Part shown: in pieces, positions 50,996-63,940 of the stretch
How the letters are laid out: each line of letters begins with the position of its first letter
Position numbering within the stretch: position 1 is the first letter of the stretch
Assembly: GCA_037833965.1 (NCBI GenBank)
Contig: AP031354.1
Location: 1,900,001 to 1,964,000 of the forward strand
Origin: Marchantia polymorpha subsp. ruderalis
Lineage: Eukaryota; Streptophyta; Marchantiopsida; Marchantiales; Marchantiaceae
Direction: 5' to 3'
Length of the DNA: 64,000 nt
The notes under the pieces: generated by a model
The model's database searches: none
Seen by the model: the letters and a program-made list of their open reading frames with translations, nothing else
What the model was told of the DNA's origin: nothing
Translations under genes and position numbers: made by a program

Positions 50996-53060
50996 CTTTT
51001 CAAGGCTCGGAGGTCATCCGAGCCATCCATCGGGGTACCCCCGGTACTTGCCTCGAAGCACGTGAAGGATGACCGAGACTTCAGCAGCGATTGCCGCTCT
51101 TGCAGGTCACATCCTCCTCCTTCGGTGCTGCGATCGTGCTGGGATCGCTGGCGGTCCGAGGTACAGTACCTTTGCGATCGTTTCCTGAGCCCGTGACGCA
51201 AAACTTCCGACTCACTTTGTACTTATGCTCGCCTACATGCGCATACTCCCAGCCACGACTCACTCCGGAGTCCAGTGACCTTCGACTTGGTAATACATTC
51301 CGCGAAGCCCTCTGCAATGTCAACGAACGATTCTCAACACGCTCCGGTAGAAGTCAAACAGCTTCACGATTATTCCCATCACCGTAAGATTGTTGTCACA
51401 GTTTCCCTCTACTGGAACGATTCGAGGGGTGCCATCGTTGGAGAATGATGATGTAACAGTTACGTAGTCTGTCAGCAGCTGAATGATTTGGTTGCGACGT
51501 GGTTGGTGCTCGATGAAGGTACCAAGTCCAGCGGCGTAAGTTTGATGCCTGACTGCGCATGAGCGCAACCGAAGTCGAGGCCTGGCATGGACCAGGAGTT
51601 GTCTAATATGCTCTAACCCGATGCTCCAGCTTCCTTGTGATCTGGAATTCTTGTTCTGCGGGGATGGTGCCTTTCCAACTGGTGGCAGAACTTTTTATTC
51701 GAAAGTGAGTTTGGGTATCTCCTTGTCGATGTGTTATCTCAGTTCTCTAAAAGGCGGACACTTTGACGTTTCTGCCGTGAGGTTTCGTACTTTGTATGGA
51801 CAGGTGGTGGTACAGGGCTATTTAAGGGGCTGTCTCCTGGCTGGCTCGCTGTGAGTCCTTGAAATGAGGCTTGCACGTCATGTCAATTAGGCGCTGGTCG
51901 ATAGACAGAAATCATCATCTTCCGAGTTCTTTAGATCCTCCCTCATATGATGAGACTGTATCAGGGTGTACGGAGTGAGTTTTTGTCTAATTTCATAATT
52001 TTTGTCTCACAAAGGGTCGCAAAACTCACCGAATTTACGGCTCAGGTTCTGAAGTCTTTTAGGCAGGACGTCGAGTACAAGGGACGGGGAATTACACTCG
52101 GGAGAAGTCATTACCTCTTTGATATACTTAAAGTTGACTTTATCAAATGGAGGTTTATCGTTGACCCCAGCACGACTAGTCACTAGTGCTGCATAACAGC
52201 AGTGGGACCGTGGTTTCACTTTCAGTTTGTCAATTTGTAGATATTGGGGTGAGTCTCCGCCACGTACACAGCAAGAAGAATCCAATGTTCACCATAACAG
52301 ATTTTACTGGATCTTCAACTTAAAGAAGAGTTATTTGTTATATACAAATTGACCAAACAGCTTCTAGTTATTTACTTCGTCATACATAAGTTGACCTCAA
52401 CTTGCAGCTAAACTGCTTCCAAGAGCAGCTGAGAAAATGAAATTTTCTGTTTCGGCGGCTGCGCATTTCGTATAATTCTTTAGATTGCTAGTATAGGAAC
52501 TAAGCTGCAGCCAAAATAATACGAATTGGTTTGAGTATCTCTGGTGTCATAAAGACTCATTCTGGATTCATATCATTATACATCATATTATTATAGGTTC
52601 ACAAGATACTATTTTAAAAATTCCTTATAACTTAATTTTCGAAGAAGTTTCAAGAAAACTTCGGCTACATATGATAGTTAGTCATGTACAATTGGAAATA
52701 GTGTAGTAATATTTTGTTTTAGCCGCTCTTATTCTTTCATACTCTTAACATATTCTTCCCTTTGCACCGACCAATTTTTATTGGGTTATTCCTATCTCCT
52801 TCATGTTTCATGCATATTAACGTTGAAACTATGTGTTAGCGTATCATTTAATAGTTGCAGCACATGGTTTGTTTTATTTGTTGAACCAAATCTCAAGACT
52901 TTGCGAATGCGGGTAGACTTGTCAGGCTCATTTATATTCAGCACTCCTCTAGCACTACAGTCAACCATTCAAGCAAAAGTCCAATGAGCTATTATTTCTT
53001 TTATATTATACTTGATCTAATTTCATTGTGATCTAAACTAAGTTCATATCATCATGTTGT

Positions 53061-53090
53061 CACTAAACATATCTTTTGATATGTTTAGTG
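53061..53090. repeat. 13-bp perfect hairpin
   Basis: CACTAAACATATC and its complement around a TTTT loop. Confidence 0.85.
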
Positions 53091-54817
53091 TCCACGTATA
53101 GAAATACTCCTTACCTAGTTGGGCGTGTCTGATGTTTCTGGTTCACATTATAATTACCAGAAGAAAACCACCTGGATGAGCCTCGCCTTCTTTATAGATT
53201 GAGTATTTCACTGTAAATAAAACCAACATTATCAAAACAGTTCATCCGGTTTGGGTCAAAGAAAAGAAAAAAGGGTTACAAAGACTTCAATGTAATTGCG
53301 TTGAAACTGATGAACTCTATTTCAAAATTCCAAAATCAATTCAATCTACTCTTTGAAGCTAATATCATAGGTTTCAAGATGAATTTTAGATTTTAGTCCA
53401 TGATTTTCTTCATGTAATTTCAAAGAAAAAAATTTAAACTTACTGTATAAACCTCGTAGTAACATCAAAATTGCAGAATTGACATGAAATTTGATTTACT
53501 TGTTGAAACTAATTTTGGAATTCTAGAATTTTCTTATTGATATTAAGATTTTTTTAAACGCTATAAAATTAAATTTAATATCAAAAAATATTTGAAAATT
53601 TTAAACTATGCATGTATTGATAAACTCGGTTTTTTTTTAAATTTTTTTATATAATTAAATAAAAATTATCAAATAATTTTTTTAAAGGAGTAATACACAT
53701 ACAATCAATTTTTTTTAAAAAGCAATACAAGTAGAAAAAGTCTAGTCATGCCTCAATCTATGTTGATTATACCTCATCCTAGGTGAAGAATAATTAGCAT
53801 CCCACAGTAGTTGCATTAGTTTCTTCTCATTGTACATTTAGGTGAAATATTGGGCAGATCTAGTAGCGGCTAAATTGTCAAGCAACCCAGAAAGCGAAAA
53901 TCGGCCTGCAAGCATCCGAAGGCGTTACTTTTGACGCAAGTTTCAGATGTCTTTGCAAATATCACTTCATTCTATCATAGTGTCATAACAATTCTACTGG
54001 CCGTAACAATGGCATGACTGACAGTAAGCACTGTTTCTAGTTGGTCTCCTAGGGCGCTCCCTTGGATATGGGCTTGAGATACCTCTTACTAATCACGGAC
54101 CTACTTTCTTAAACAATTTATATAATTTTTGTAGTATGTGAAATAATTAGCATAAATTGAGTGATAACTAGCGGCTCTTTAAAAAATTATGTGTTTGAAT
54201 TTAAAATGATACTTTTTCTAATAAACACATATCATCTGTGGCAAAAATTCATTTTATCATATTGAACTTATGATATACTCGTATAGAGAGTAAATTTCAT
54301 AGTCTAATAGATCAAATTCAAAACTAAGTAAAGCTATTTAAGAAAAAAATTACTTGATGAGAACAATGCACTTGTTGAGATCCATTACAATTCATTTCAA
54401 GTTGTGATATCCCTCACTAAACCCTGCAGCACACCGTCACCCATGTTCCAAACAAAATTTGTCTAACTATATAGTTGGCAATCATAGTGTGAGAAAAATA
54501 ATCTCTTTATGAGGTCAAAGTACTCTAACGAAAATACTTCGGCCATGAGTCTGAAGTATTTCCGTGAGAACACTTCTAACGAACTTGATCAGCATATCTT
54601 TTCAAGTTTTGACTTATGGAGAGAAGGCTATGAAATTTGTAATACACTAGAAATGAATGTTTTGCGTCCACATATTAAATTGAGATTGAGGTTTAGTGAC
54701 AAAGTTATGGACTTTTTGTCGTGTATTGATCCTCAAACTTAGACTGATATTTCGTTCGTATAGACAACAACGTTGAAAAAAACCAAATTTTAGTATCCGC
54801 AAGTCTCATTATGCGCA

Positions 54818-54857
54818 GACATGATAGAATACGATGAGGCTCGTATTCTATCATGTC
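54818..54857. repeat. 17-bp perfect hairpin
   Basis: Arms 54818-54834 and 54841-54857 (GACATGATAGAATACGA and complement) around TGAGGC. Confidence 0.9.
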
Positions 54858-57293
54858 AATCCGATGGCAACTGTAAGTCATATATCAGAATTTGGATCCA
54901 TGCAGTGCATTCCAAAAAGAGAATCATAACATCATCGTGCACTCTATCTAAGCAGATTTGCATCTATTAGAAACATTCTATTCTTTGATTTGATCCAACT
55001 TTCTATCCGAGATACTCTTTTAAAACATGGATGATGGTGTGCCATTGATAAGATTCCATCTAATAATACAACATGTGTTGGGTCCCTATATTGTTTTGTG
55101 TAATGCAGGGATTTCATCAAGTATTTTTTCACAAATATATTATTAAATAACAACGATCTGCTAGCTTTGGAATGAATACTCTTTAAGCTGTATGATTATC
55201 TATACAAAGTTTTAACAACGTCTCAAAGAATTTTTTAAAAATTAGATTTTGTTAAGCCTAGATTTCAAAACATGATGGATAAACTTATATACACAGATTT
55301 TATTTATTATAATTTTATGCATATGTTATAGTTGCAATGTGTCATAAACTTTCAAATAATATTATAAAAATATCTTTTGAGTAAAAAAATTTAGGAAGAT
55401 TAAAAGTATTTTTTTATTTTTTTTTCGAATACTGTATCAAACTCAGCATGCCAAAAGATACATAGTAGCTCAAAGTGTTTTCTCATTTTTTTACTAAATA
55501 TTTGATTCAAAAATTATGAAAAGCATTTTAACTATCATAATAAGTGATTGCAATTCATGAATCAATATGGTATTTACGAAAAAAATATTTTTCTACACAT
55601 TATTTTCAAACACATATTGCTTCCGTTACATATACAAACTCTGCTTTGTTGTAGAGTGAGCTATGCTTTTTTGTGATGAGTATCATGAACTTATGCATCC
55701 ATGCCCAATTATAAATTTACAACCATTAGTTGAAAATCAGTTTTTTTTTCAGTCTAAATTATGAAGCACATTATAAATTCTGATAGAAAATAAACCAAAA
55801 AATGAAATAGATTTGTTAAAAGTTGACATATCTTTTCAAAAAATTTCAAGATATAATATAAATATTTTCTAGACCCTTTTACAATGCTTCTAGCCAGAGC
55901 AGTATGAAGTATGTTACATATATTATACATATAAATAAATGATATCAATTATTTATTTATTTTAATATTTTTTTAGTGATTTGAACATCAAAGTTAATAA
56001 CTAGCAATTTTTATGACAACAAAATATTTGAAATCATAAGTTACAAGAAAACTCATACCCTTGAAGCTTTGAGCTTAATCTTGCAAAACTTATTGTAGAG
56101 TATTTGACTTAAAATAACCTTATTTTGATTGCCTCAAGTATTTGTGAATTTTCATGTGAAACATACTCTTTGATACACTAATACTTTTATTGCTAAACCT
56201 AGAATGGAAGAATTTTTCAAATTGATCAATTCCTGATATGTGTTTAATGGCAAAATATGAATAATATATATTAAGAAATAATGAATCAAAAATTTTCATT
56301 TTAAATTTTTTTTCATGTATACATAAATATTAAACATACTCCGTCTGAATACTTAATATATCATCAAAGCACCACATTGTTTCAAAAAATTCACTTCACT
56401 CCATACAAGGAGTTTAATATATTGCAAATAATATTTTATTGACTGTACATATATATCATTAATTTTATTTGTATTAATTTTATTTTTTTTGATAATACTC
56501 CATTGGATGACATTACAAACAAATCAAAAATTCACACTAAAAATTACAACAATCATGATTAATTGTTGGTAAAAAAATAATAATGATTCACAATTTTATT
56601 TTATGTGCAATTTATGATCATTTGTTAATTTTATATATTTTATCAATGAAGCTGTAGATTCAATTTAAAAATTTATTTATTCTTTTATGTTATTAACTAT
56701 TTAAAAGCTTCACTAACTTTCAACCTTATCATTGAGCCTTACTCTAAATTGCAATATTTCATGCAATTTTGTTCATGGATATTTAACATCATCCAATTGA
56801 TTTCAGTTCAAAAAATATCGAGAGTTAAATAATTTTTTTTTAAAAATACTCATCTATTAACCTAATTAAAGCAATTGATTTAAATTCAAGTTCAAGAGGA
56901 GAAAATACAGCAAATTGGTATTTTTTTAAATTAAAATGTTCACACATATTATTTTTTGTCATGTATTGATGTTTGTATGACTGTTGTACGTCATGAATGC
57001 ACACTTTTGACACTGATCGAGTTTTTTACTTGCATATTTAACTTTGATTGACTATACATGTGTGCACAACACAATTTCAGGTATCATTAGAGTGGTGTAA
57101 ATAATATTTGTGTGATTGAATTCACAATTTTAGATTATTTATGTCATGAATACGATATAATTATTAAAAAAATGATTTAATTCAGAATAGAATTTTTGTA
57201 TAAGTTTGATCATATATATTCATATTATCTTAACGATGAAATGAAAAAGAACATATATATACATATAACAAGCCTCATAGTTTGTGGCAAATG

Positions 57294-57611
57294 TCAAATT
57301 TGCCAAAATGAACTTAAATTTGGCAACTTTCTTTGGATAATTATGGCAAAATTGGCATTGTGTGTATTTTGTGTCAGAAAGTGAATTTCAATGGTTTCCG
57401 TTGGAAAAAGGTTCTTTAAGAGCTTGAATTGCTTTGTCCGCATGATACCAGCTAGCGTCAGATTGGTTGGGCTTGTGCGAGTATAGTTTTTTTCCCACTT
57501 GATCATCAAAAACTTGCTTTCAACAGCCGCCGTGTTGGAAAGCGCTGCCGCCAATCCACCACAAAGCCGGCGAAGACCACTGAATCGTCCCTTAACAACG
57601 TCCCACATCAT
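57294..57611 (-). pseudogene. hAT-type transposase, C-terminal remnant
   Basis: The - strand frame contains SNTAAVESKFLMIKWEKN, TSPTNLTLAGIMRTKQFKLL. The pattern NTAAVES..., hydrophobic-x-K-x-EKN, then S-x-L-x-GI-x-x-x-KQ is the conserved C-terminal dimerisation region of plant and oomycete-type hAT-like (DUF659-associated) transposases, from family memory. No catalytic domain was found nearby; the rest is lost. Downstream (57250-57340) the frame ends in AT-rich DNA with repeated TTTGGCAA words. Element ends and terminal repeats were not found. Confidence 0.55.
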
Positions 57612-57659
57612 TGTGTTTTTGTCATGCTAATCAAATGCCTTCGCGACATGTTGAACGGA

Positions 57660-57863
57660 ACTGAGGCCGAATTTGATTATATACTTCTTTTTAAAGGGAG
57701 TTTGAGGATTCATGATACCCAAACATGACAGGTTGAACATGCATTGGACTCCTGTAATGGTTCCATTTGGCTCAAATTGAAAGTACTGAGCTCAAATTTG
57801 ACTTTATGCTTCTCCTGAAAGGGATCTGGAGACTCATGATATCCAAAAATGATAGGTTGGTCG
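57660..57863. repeat. Diverged ~75-bp direct duplication
   Basis: 57660-57736 and 57785-57862 align along CTGAG..AATTTGA..ATGCTTCT..AAAGGGA..TCATGAT.CCAAA.ATGA.AGGTTG at roughly three-quarters identity, period about 125. It lies beside the hAT remnant. Confidence 0.65.
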
Positions 57864-60724
57864 TTGAAACTGAACAAACATCCTATGCCGCCCGCACTAT
57901 TATGGACACAAAGGCAACCATTGAACATCAGCTATCGGCTATTGTGACTATTGAATCGCGGATAGCCTCAAAAAGTCATAAACTTAAAAATAAAGACAAC
58001 CATTTAATTTTTCCAACTTTGAGTTTTTATTTTTGGCATCTAAAAATAGAATGCCAAATTTTATGAGGCATGATATTTGATATATATATTAAAGTTTTAT
58101 TTGATGTAGTCTTCCAGAATGCTACTTGTTGATCATTCAATTTATTTTTCACTTGTTGTGAAGTTAGATTTGAAACTAAGTGCATGATTGTTTAATATGA
58201 AAATTTTGAAGCAAATCACATTGAGTGTGATTGGGAACCTAAACTAGAACAGGGGTCTTTGCTTATTTCATATGGAATAGTGACATTATTTTTTATAAGT
58301 AAAAACATATTTTAAATTTTTTTTTTAATCTTTTTATACCAACATCTTTAATGTCCTATTGTTTTATGATTGTAGCTAGTCTTGTTCTTCACATATATAT
58401 GGATGATGCGGATACATGAATATTTCATTTTGAGGCAATCTTACATTGAAAGCCACGTAGGGTGGATGTTTTCATGTAACATTCGTATCAGACTAGAGTT
58501 GTGCAACCTTTTCATATACTAGATGATTATTTGCTTTCCAATCACTCCTTGAAGATCCGAACATTCAGACCTGTTCGTAATATGAATCATGTAGGATTTT
58601 GACAAAAAAGAGTTTTTAATATTTCACGATATGAAGTTCAGTTTTCGATTAATGCATTCATCAATGTCTTCATTGTTCATGTGACATCACTCAATCAATG
58701 CTCATTTAGAATACATAGTATAAATAATCAGAAAATTATTAGCGATGGCAAGCGAGCATGAATATCTCACATCATCAAGGTAGTGTTGCTAAAGTTATGA
58801 CTACACTTGCTTCGGGAGAAGAAGTTAATTTTATAAGCACGATCATTATCAGTACTACACGTGACATGATATGAGAGGATGATTATCCATCTTCCTTGAT
58901 GAAGGGGAATGCTAGAGCAAGAACCAATGTCTCCAACTAAAGGGGTATGCAAATATGCTACACATTTGTTCCTCTCGCATTACTGATAGCGAAGAAAAGT
59001 GTTGGGGAGATTGAATAAGAGAGAATAATACTTGGTAGCAAGGATTCACTTTCTCTAGTGTTTTACGTAGCTCACATGGAGTGCAAAACTACTGATTTGT
59101 GTCGGTTTCTTTTGGCCCCTTCAGTTTGCAAATAACTTTGTGCATGCTTTTTAGAAATGAGTGACATTGTCATTCAGCACTTCCAGCTTGTTTTGGAACT
59201 GAAAACATAATCACCATCATACCCATACCGTGAAAAGCACAAAGCAAAGATATCGTAACGACATGTACCGCGCGGCTGGAGGGTCGAATGAGGGGTATCA
59301 CTCGGAATTTCGCAATTTCGCAATTCCAACGTGAAGCTTACTCCAGGTCGCCGTACTCGTCTAATTTGGTATGAGGACGTTGTGAAGGCAACAACAACAC
59401 GTGCATGTTGAAAGCCAGTGCGTCTACGACATGTTGGAGTAGACGTGTTCTGTCGAGAATACAAGGAAGAAGTTCGAAGAACTCAAGCATGGCTGGAGAC
59501 ATGGGAGAAATTTGGAAAGTTGTTAAGTTTGCCAAGTCGGTGACATTTCATGTTTCTGTCTAAGCAATGCGGTTCGTCTCCTTTGTCCCTCGCGCAGAAG
59601 GGTCCGCCTCTAGTCTCTCTCCTACGTCTAATCAGCTACACATGAGTATATGTTTTACGTCATTCCTAGGCACTGATGGATGTGGCAATCCGCACCAGGA
59701 GTCTCAACATCAGCTTCGGCTTCTGGCATGAAAGCCCTTGGGTGTAGTCATGAGCGGCTCCAGTTATGTACAAGAGGCCTCCGCAAATGCTACAATGTGA
59801 CACTACTGTAACATCTAGTGGCAAAGCAAAGCATTACAACACGTCACATACTTTGCTCTCATCCCGGACGATAGTTACATGGTGATGATGATGATGATGA
59901 AGTTCTACAAATAATCTCAAAGTTATCTCGTACACAAGTCGGGCCAGTTCGCAAGGCTTCGCAATCTAATCACGCATCGGGTGGATGCTTGCTGCGACAG
60001 CCATCATCTGCAATAGACGAAACTCGGAGGTCTCTCCATCTAATCTTAGATAAACTAGAACTCAGGGAAGAAAGAGAAGCTTGTTCCGAAGAAGCTCCGA
60101 GCTTCTCCTGCCTGAAGAAGAAGCCGAGGTTGGGGTGGGGTGGGGTAGGGGGGGAGATGAACAAGCAAGTGGAAAACTAGGTCTGGCACATCCTGAGCAT
60201 AGTCTAGTCACAAACAGAGTGTACTTAAAGTAGAACTTTCTATTGTTGTTTTCCAGAAGATCAACTAACGTAACTTTGATGATGAAGATACAGGATTATG
60301 ATGCTGGACTTCCAATTTCATACACATGGTCTTCTCGTGAGAAAGTAATGTTGCTCAAGGAAGCCATGGCAGCTTCTCACTGGAGACGGGTGCTCGCAAA
60401 AGACCCTTGCTCCAAACAGCTACTAGGTCTTAAGTGGAGAATCGAATCAGACATTCGACCTTTCAAATTGATCTCATGACTCCTCGGCTCCTCAGCTGCT
60501 AGCTCACTCCTCTCTATACACACAGAAACCATGCGTTGAAGATGGAGGTGACGTGAGCTGCTGATCCGATGCCAAGCTTTCCAACTCCAGCCAGAATGTT
60601 GCGGTTTTCTTCAAGAATGAACCGCCGACTGGTCTTCTGCACATGTGAATTGTTATGTTAGTGGATTTGACTACACAGTGGATACAGGCATGTTCCGGTG
60701 AGACAGACACGCAAGGTCCGGCCG
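57864..60724. other. Intergenic between hAT remnant and bHLH gene, no gene recognised
   Basis: AT-rich to about 59.1 kb, then balanced. A (GAT)n run lies at 59882-59901. Unrecognised frames: - 59535-59338 (no ATG; MSPAMLEFFELLPCILDRTR) and + 60243-60479 (78 codons, AMAASHWRRVLAKDP). A G-rich run at 60132-60154 is listed separately. The last few hundred bases should include the 3' UTR of the bHLH gene. Confidence 0.5.
60132..60154 (+). other. G-quadruplex-type G-run
   Basis: Four runs of four or more G separated by T, T and TA within 23 bases on the + strand. This is a canonical intramolecular quadruplex pattern, about 0.6 kb beyond the bHLH stop codon and on the template strand of that gene. 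Confidence 0.8.
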
Positions 60725-63548
60725 TCAAGTCAGTTGTAGAGACCGCTTTCGAGGAGAGTTGACGTTCGGGTTGGCATCCGGAGTCGCAGGATTCGGTGAG
60801 CACGAATTCGGAGAATTGCCTCTTTCGATGGCTCGCCTTATTGCCTCTGCTATGGTGTGCGTCGACTGCTTCTCTAATAGCGCCACATCCACCTGAACCA
60901 GCCCCAAAACCAAAGTGCCCACAGCATGATTAACCATCAGACACCCTTCGACTCCGACCTTCTTTGCCTCAGATCTTCTAGACTTGAACAAGTTCTTATT
61001 CTGGTGGCAAAGGGTAGGGCAGTTGAAGGGCAATCAGAAGCACCAAATCAACTTCAATCAAATGCTGCGCTTATGAAGTCACCACCTTCTTAATAAGAAA
61101 TCGTATAGGATTAGGACTAACGGAGTCGATATAGAGATTGATTATGGGCCTCAACCACGCACCTTGGCTGCAAAGACGTCATGCACCATTCCGGCTACCG
61201 TACGGATATTGGCGTGCTGCACTTGCAAATGCAGATCCTGCAGAGCAAACATGATGTCCGTGAAGAGGTTGGGTCGGTCTTTGGAGCTGAGTTTGATCAT
61301 CACGCGCTCGTTTTCCATCATTCGCACTTCAATTTGTGGTATATCATCTAGAACTGCCAGCACCACACCATCGAGCTCCTCATTGGTATCGAGGCATACG
61401 TCCGATAGCTTCAAGAGAGGAGCATTATCGCCTCCACCGCTTCTACCATACTGCTGTTGACGGATGCCTCGGTGGCCGTAGTCTCTCCTGAGGTTGACGT
61501 GATTCACCCCTTGCACCAAACTCGTCGTCAGACTGGAACTCCTTTCCAAACTTCTGGGATTTTGCCCGTCGTCCGATGCCGACGAGGTGGTTGTGGATTC
61601 ACTCTCCTTCACTCTCCTCTGCAAATCCCTCATGTGCTCAATTGCATCGCCTAGAACCGTAGCCTTGTCACCCTGCATTTGAAATAGCATCCAAGCCTGA
61701 AGTTAATACGAGTAACGATCAAGATAGTCGATGGAACTCCACAAAGTCTGTGAGATTGCCACTTATGAGCTGGCATAAACTAGTGTGTCTGGCTAAACTC
61801 AGCGAAGTGGACTTCATCGGCATGCCACACGAAATCGGAACACCGCCGGTTCGGATCAAAACCGACAGAAAATTTGCAGTCCATTCCTGGTCTGCTGAGA
61901 TGTAACTCGGGTATTGATACTATCAGTATGCAGATTTGAACTACTTGCCACACGAAAGCAGAAACAAATATCGCAGGGATATTGCTGTCAGCTGATCTTG
62001 CGATGGACCTGACAGTATGCAGACTAGGCACAGGAGTTTATTTACATGCCACATGAAGCAAAATGCCGACGGCTAGAATTCAGAGCAAGCATATATTGCA
62101 CTGAGCTTCTGATGGATCGGTCCAGAGGGACAGAACGCAATGGACTGACTCACCTTGCAAGTGGCATGTGGCTGAAGCATGGCTCTGAGAACTTGAAACT
62201 TCTCGTTCTCTTGGCGCGTTCTCTCATCCATGTGGGGGTGGTCCAGGAAGCTGCCCATGCCGTTTGCTGTCCCATTGCTCTGATGGTGGCCGTTCATGTT
62301 CAAGCCACACAGTCTTGCTTTCTTGCTTCTGTCATGTTTGAATGAATCGCCTAAAAATCTTCCGTTCTCCAATGTCTCGCTCGTATCTTCCCAGAGGGAG
62401 TAGCCATCCTCCGGGTCTTGCTCCTGCTCAGATATGGTGGGTGATATGGCCTCGCTGGACCACGAGTGATCAGCTGACTGTCCGGTGTGCGCTTCGCCCG
62501 TCAGCTCGGCCAAGTACTGAGTCTGCTGTCCGTGGCCGTGGTTGGAGGGGGGAATCAAGTCGGTGAAGTTGTGCTGGTGAGATTCTTCGGAGGGGCTGGC
62601 GAGCTGATGACATTTCAAGCTGGGGTCATCGATGTTGGACACTTCGGCCAGACCTTTGCCGGACTCGACCGTCAGAAGTCTTCGGGGAGAGCCAATTCCC
62701 TTGGAATGTGTGACGCTTCGCCAGTGGATATCTGGAGAATGGGCGTGTTTCAAGGAGTCGGGCAAAGGTTGGCCGGGTACAGGCGAATGATGAGGAGAAT
62801 CGCTCACCACTGTCTCCGCAGAGTTCTGCATGAGACTGCTCTGCTGCTGTAGCTGAGACTGGTTAAAAAGTTGAGCTTGGAAATCTGATAACAGCTTCCC
62901 GGTCGATTCCACGGGCAGTGCTCGTCGCTGTGGAATGTGTTGAGCATGCGGGTGGAATAGAGCTTGCTCAAAGGAGGCCACACACGAGCCTGACTTTGTG
63001 AGGGCAGAAGTGGGCCCTGTCAATTTGTGTTTGAGATTGGCCGGTATCATGTTCTGATCTTGCATCAGCTGTTGTTCTAGACTCAGATCCCATGACCCTG
63101 CTGCTGCAGCTGCTTGTTGCAGATTCAGCTCCGGGCCCTGCTCTCGCATCAATCCATTCAAAAGACTTGGAGCGAACGATATCGTGTCCAATCCAAATGA
63201 ATTGATCTGCTGAAGAGGACCGGGGTTGGAGAAGTTCGGTTGGTACGGCGGGGCCAAACCCAGACCTCTTCCAGCCGATGAGTTTGGCAGGCCTGGGTTC
63301 GACATTCCCAGATTCGTCGACGCCGGAGATGAGAATTTTGCAGTTGCCGACGACGCGTTGAACAAGAGACCGTTGTCTCGGTTGTCGTCATTCTGCTCGT
63401 GGCTCAGAAGAGAGATCGGTACTTTTGGGGTACCCGAACTTCTTTGGAACATGTTGCGCACGAACTGCACCAGCTGCAGGTTTTGATCGATCAAGGCAGT
63501 AGTGCCGATTTCCACAACTCCTCCGGAAACTGCTAGGCACAGTACCGT
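60725..63548 (-). CDS. bHLH transcription factor, MYC/TT8/GL3-like with ACT-like domain (5' end incomplete)
   Basis: Exons seen: 63548-62154, 61672-61163, 60892-60725 (690 residues), introns GT-AG, all phase 0. The first exon opens with the end of the bHLH-MYC_N domain (TVLCLAVSGGVVEIGTT, then QLVQFVRNMF). A long Gln/Ser-rich middle contains a Lys/Arg cluster (DRSKKARL). The bHLH is split by an intron: HMDERTRQENEKFQVLRAML, then GDKATVLGDAIEHMRDLQRRV. The ACT-like domain follows (IEVRMMENERVMIKLSSKDRPNLF, LHLQVQHANI, VHDVFAAKV) and a helical end (THTIAEAIRRAIE). The best match is subgroup III(f)-type regulators, which pair with MYB and WD40 proteins to control flavonoids and epidermal traits; that role is inference. 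The basic region is atypical. More 5' exons lie at or beyond the right edge. Confidence 0.88.
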
Positions 63549-63823
63549 CTGCCACCCAATAACAAATGCAATTGAAATGAGATTATAGAATCGATCAATC
63601 CACGGACACTACGCAGTCATGCTCATTGATAACTCGAGCTTTGTTGATCTGAGCATCTGCAACTGCATTGAAGTTTTATGTCTAAACTTGAGGTTTGAGG
63701 AACATATACTTTATAATGCGTAGACAGTCATGCACTTAGCTGAAGCCCTTGAGACATTAACCTTGGTTGTTTTCATCTGGTCTAGTCTTGTGATAACGGA
63801 GACAGAAATAGTAGAACACGTAC

Positions 63824-63940
63824 CTTCATTCCTGTTGCCTGATGATCAAGGACGATGAATCCCGAAGCATGACGAGGAAGTGAAAGTTCAGTTAGTTTCG
63901 CCGAGAAAGATACTTCGCAGTTTCCATCTGAGTTTTTCAT
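63824..63940 (-). CDS. Possible upstream exon of the bHLH gene
   Basis: An open frame ends ATGMK at a GTACGT donor (63823) in phase 0, matching the phase of the next acceptor at 63549. Joined, it would read ATGMK-TVLCLAV, resembling the A-x-x-G-I-x-T-V-x-C stretch of bHLH-MYC_N. Its 5' limit is unknown (the frame is open only from the ATG at 63940 or an acceptor after it). No further exon was identified before the window edge. Confidence 0.35.

Larger units (their letters stand above)
50996..57293. other. Intergenic: GC-balanced to 52.3 kb, then AT-rich, no gene recognised
   Basis: 51.0-52.2 kb holds unrecognised frames. The - strand 51568-51320 frame (LGTFIEHQPRRNQIIQLL, VPVEGNCDNNLTVMG) and the - strand 51323-51081 frame (EYAHVGEHKYKVSRKFCV) are adjacent and protein-like, so a small unknown gene is possible; I could not build it. 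52.3-57.3 kb is AT-rich with scattered short frames. Hairpins: 53061-53090 (13-bp arms) and 54818-54857 (17-bp arms). Confidence 0.5.

Noticed and set aside
62342..62852. + strand frames opposite the bHLH first exon
   Set aside because: Shadows of the long bHLH exon on the other strand.
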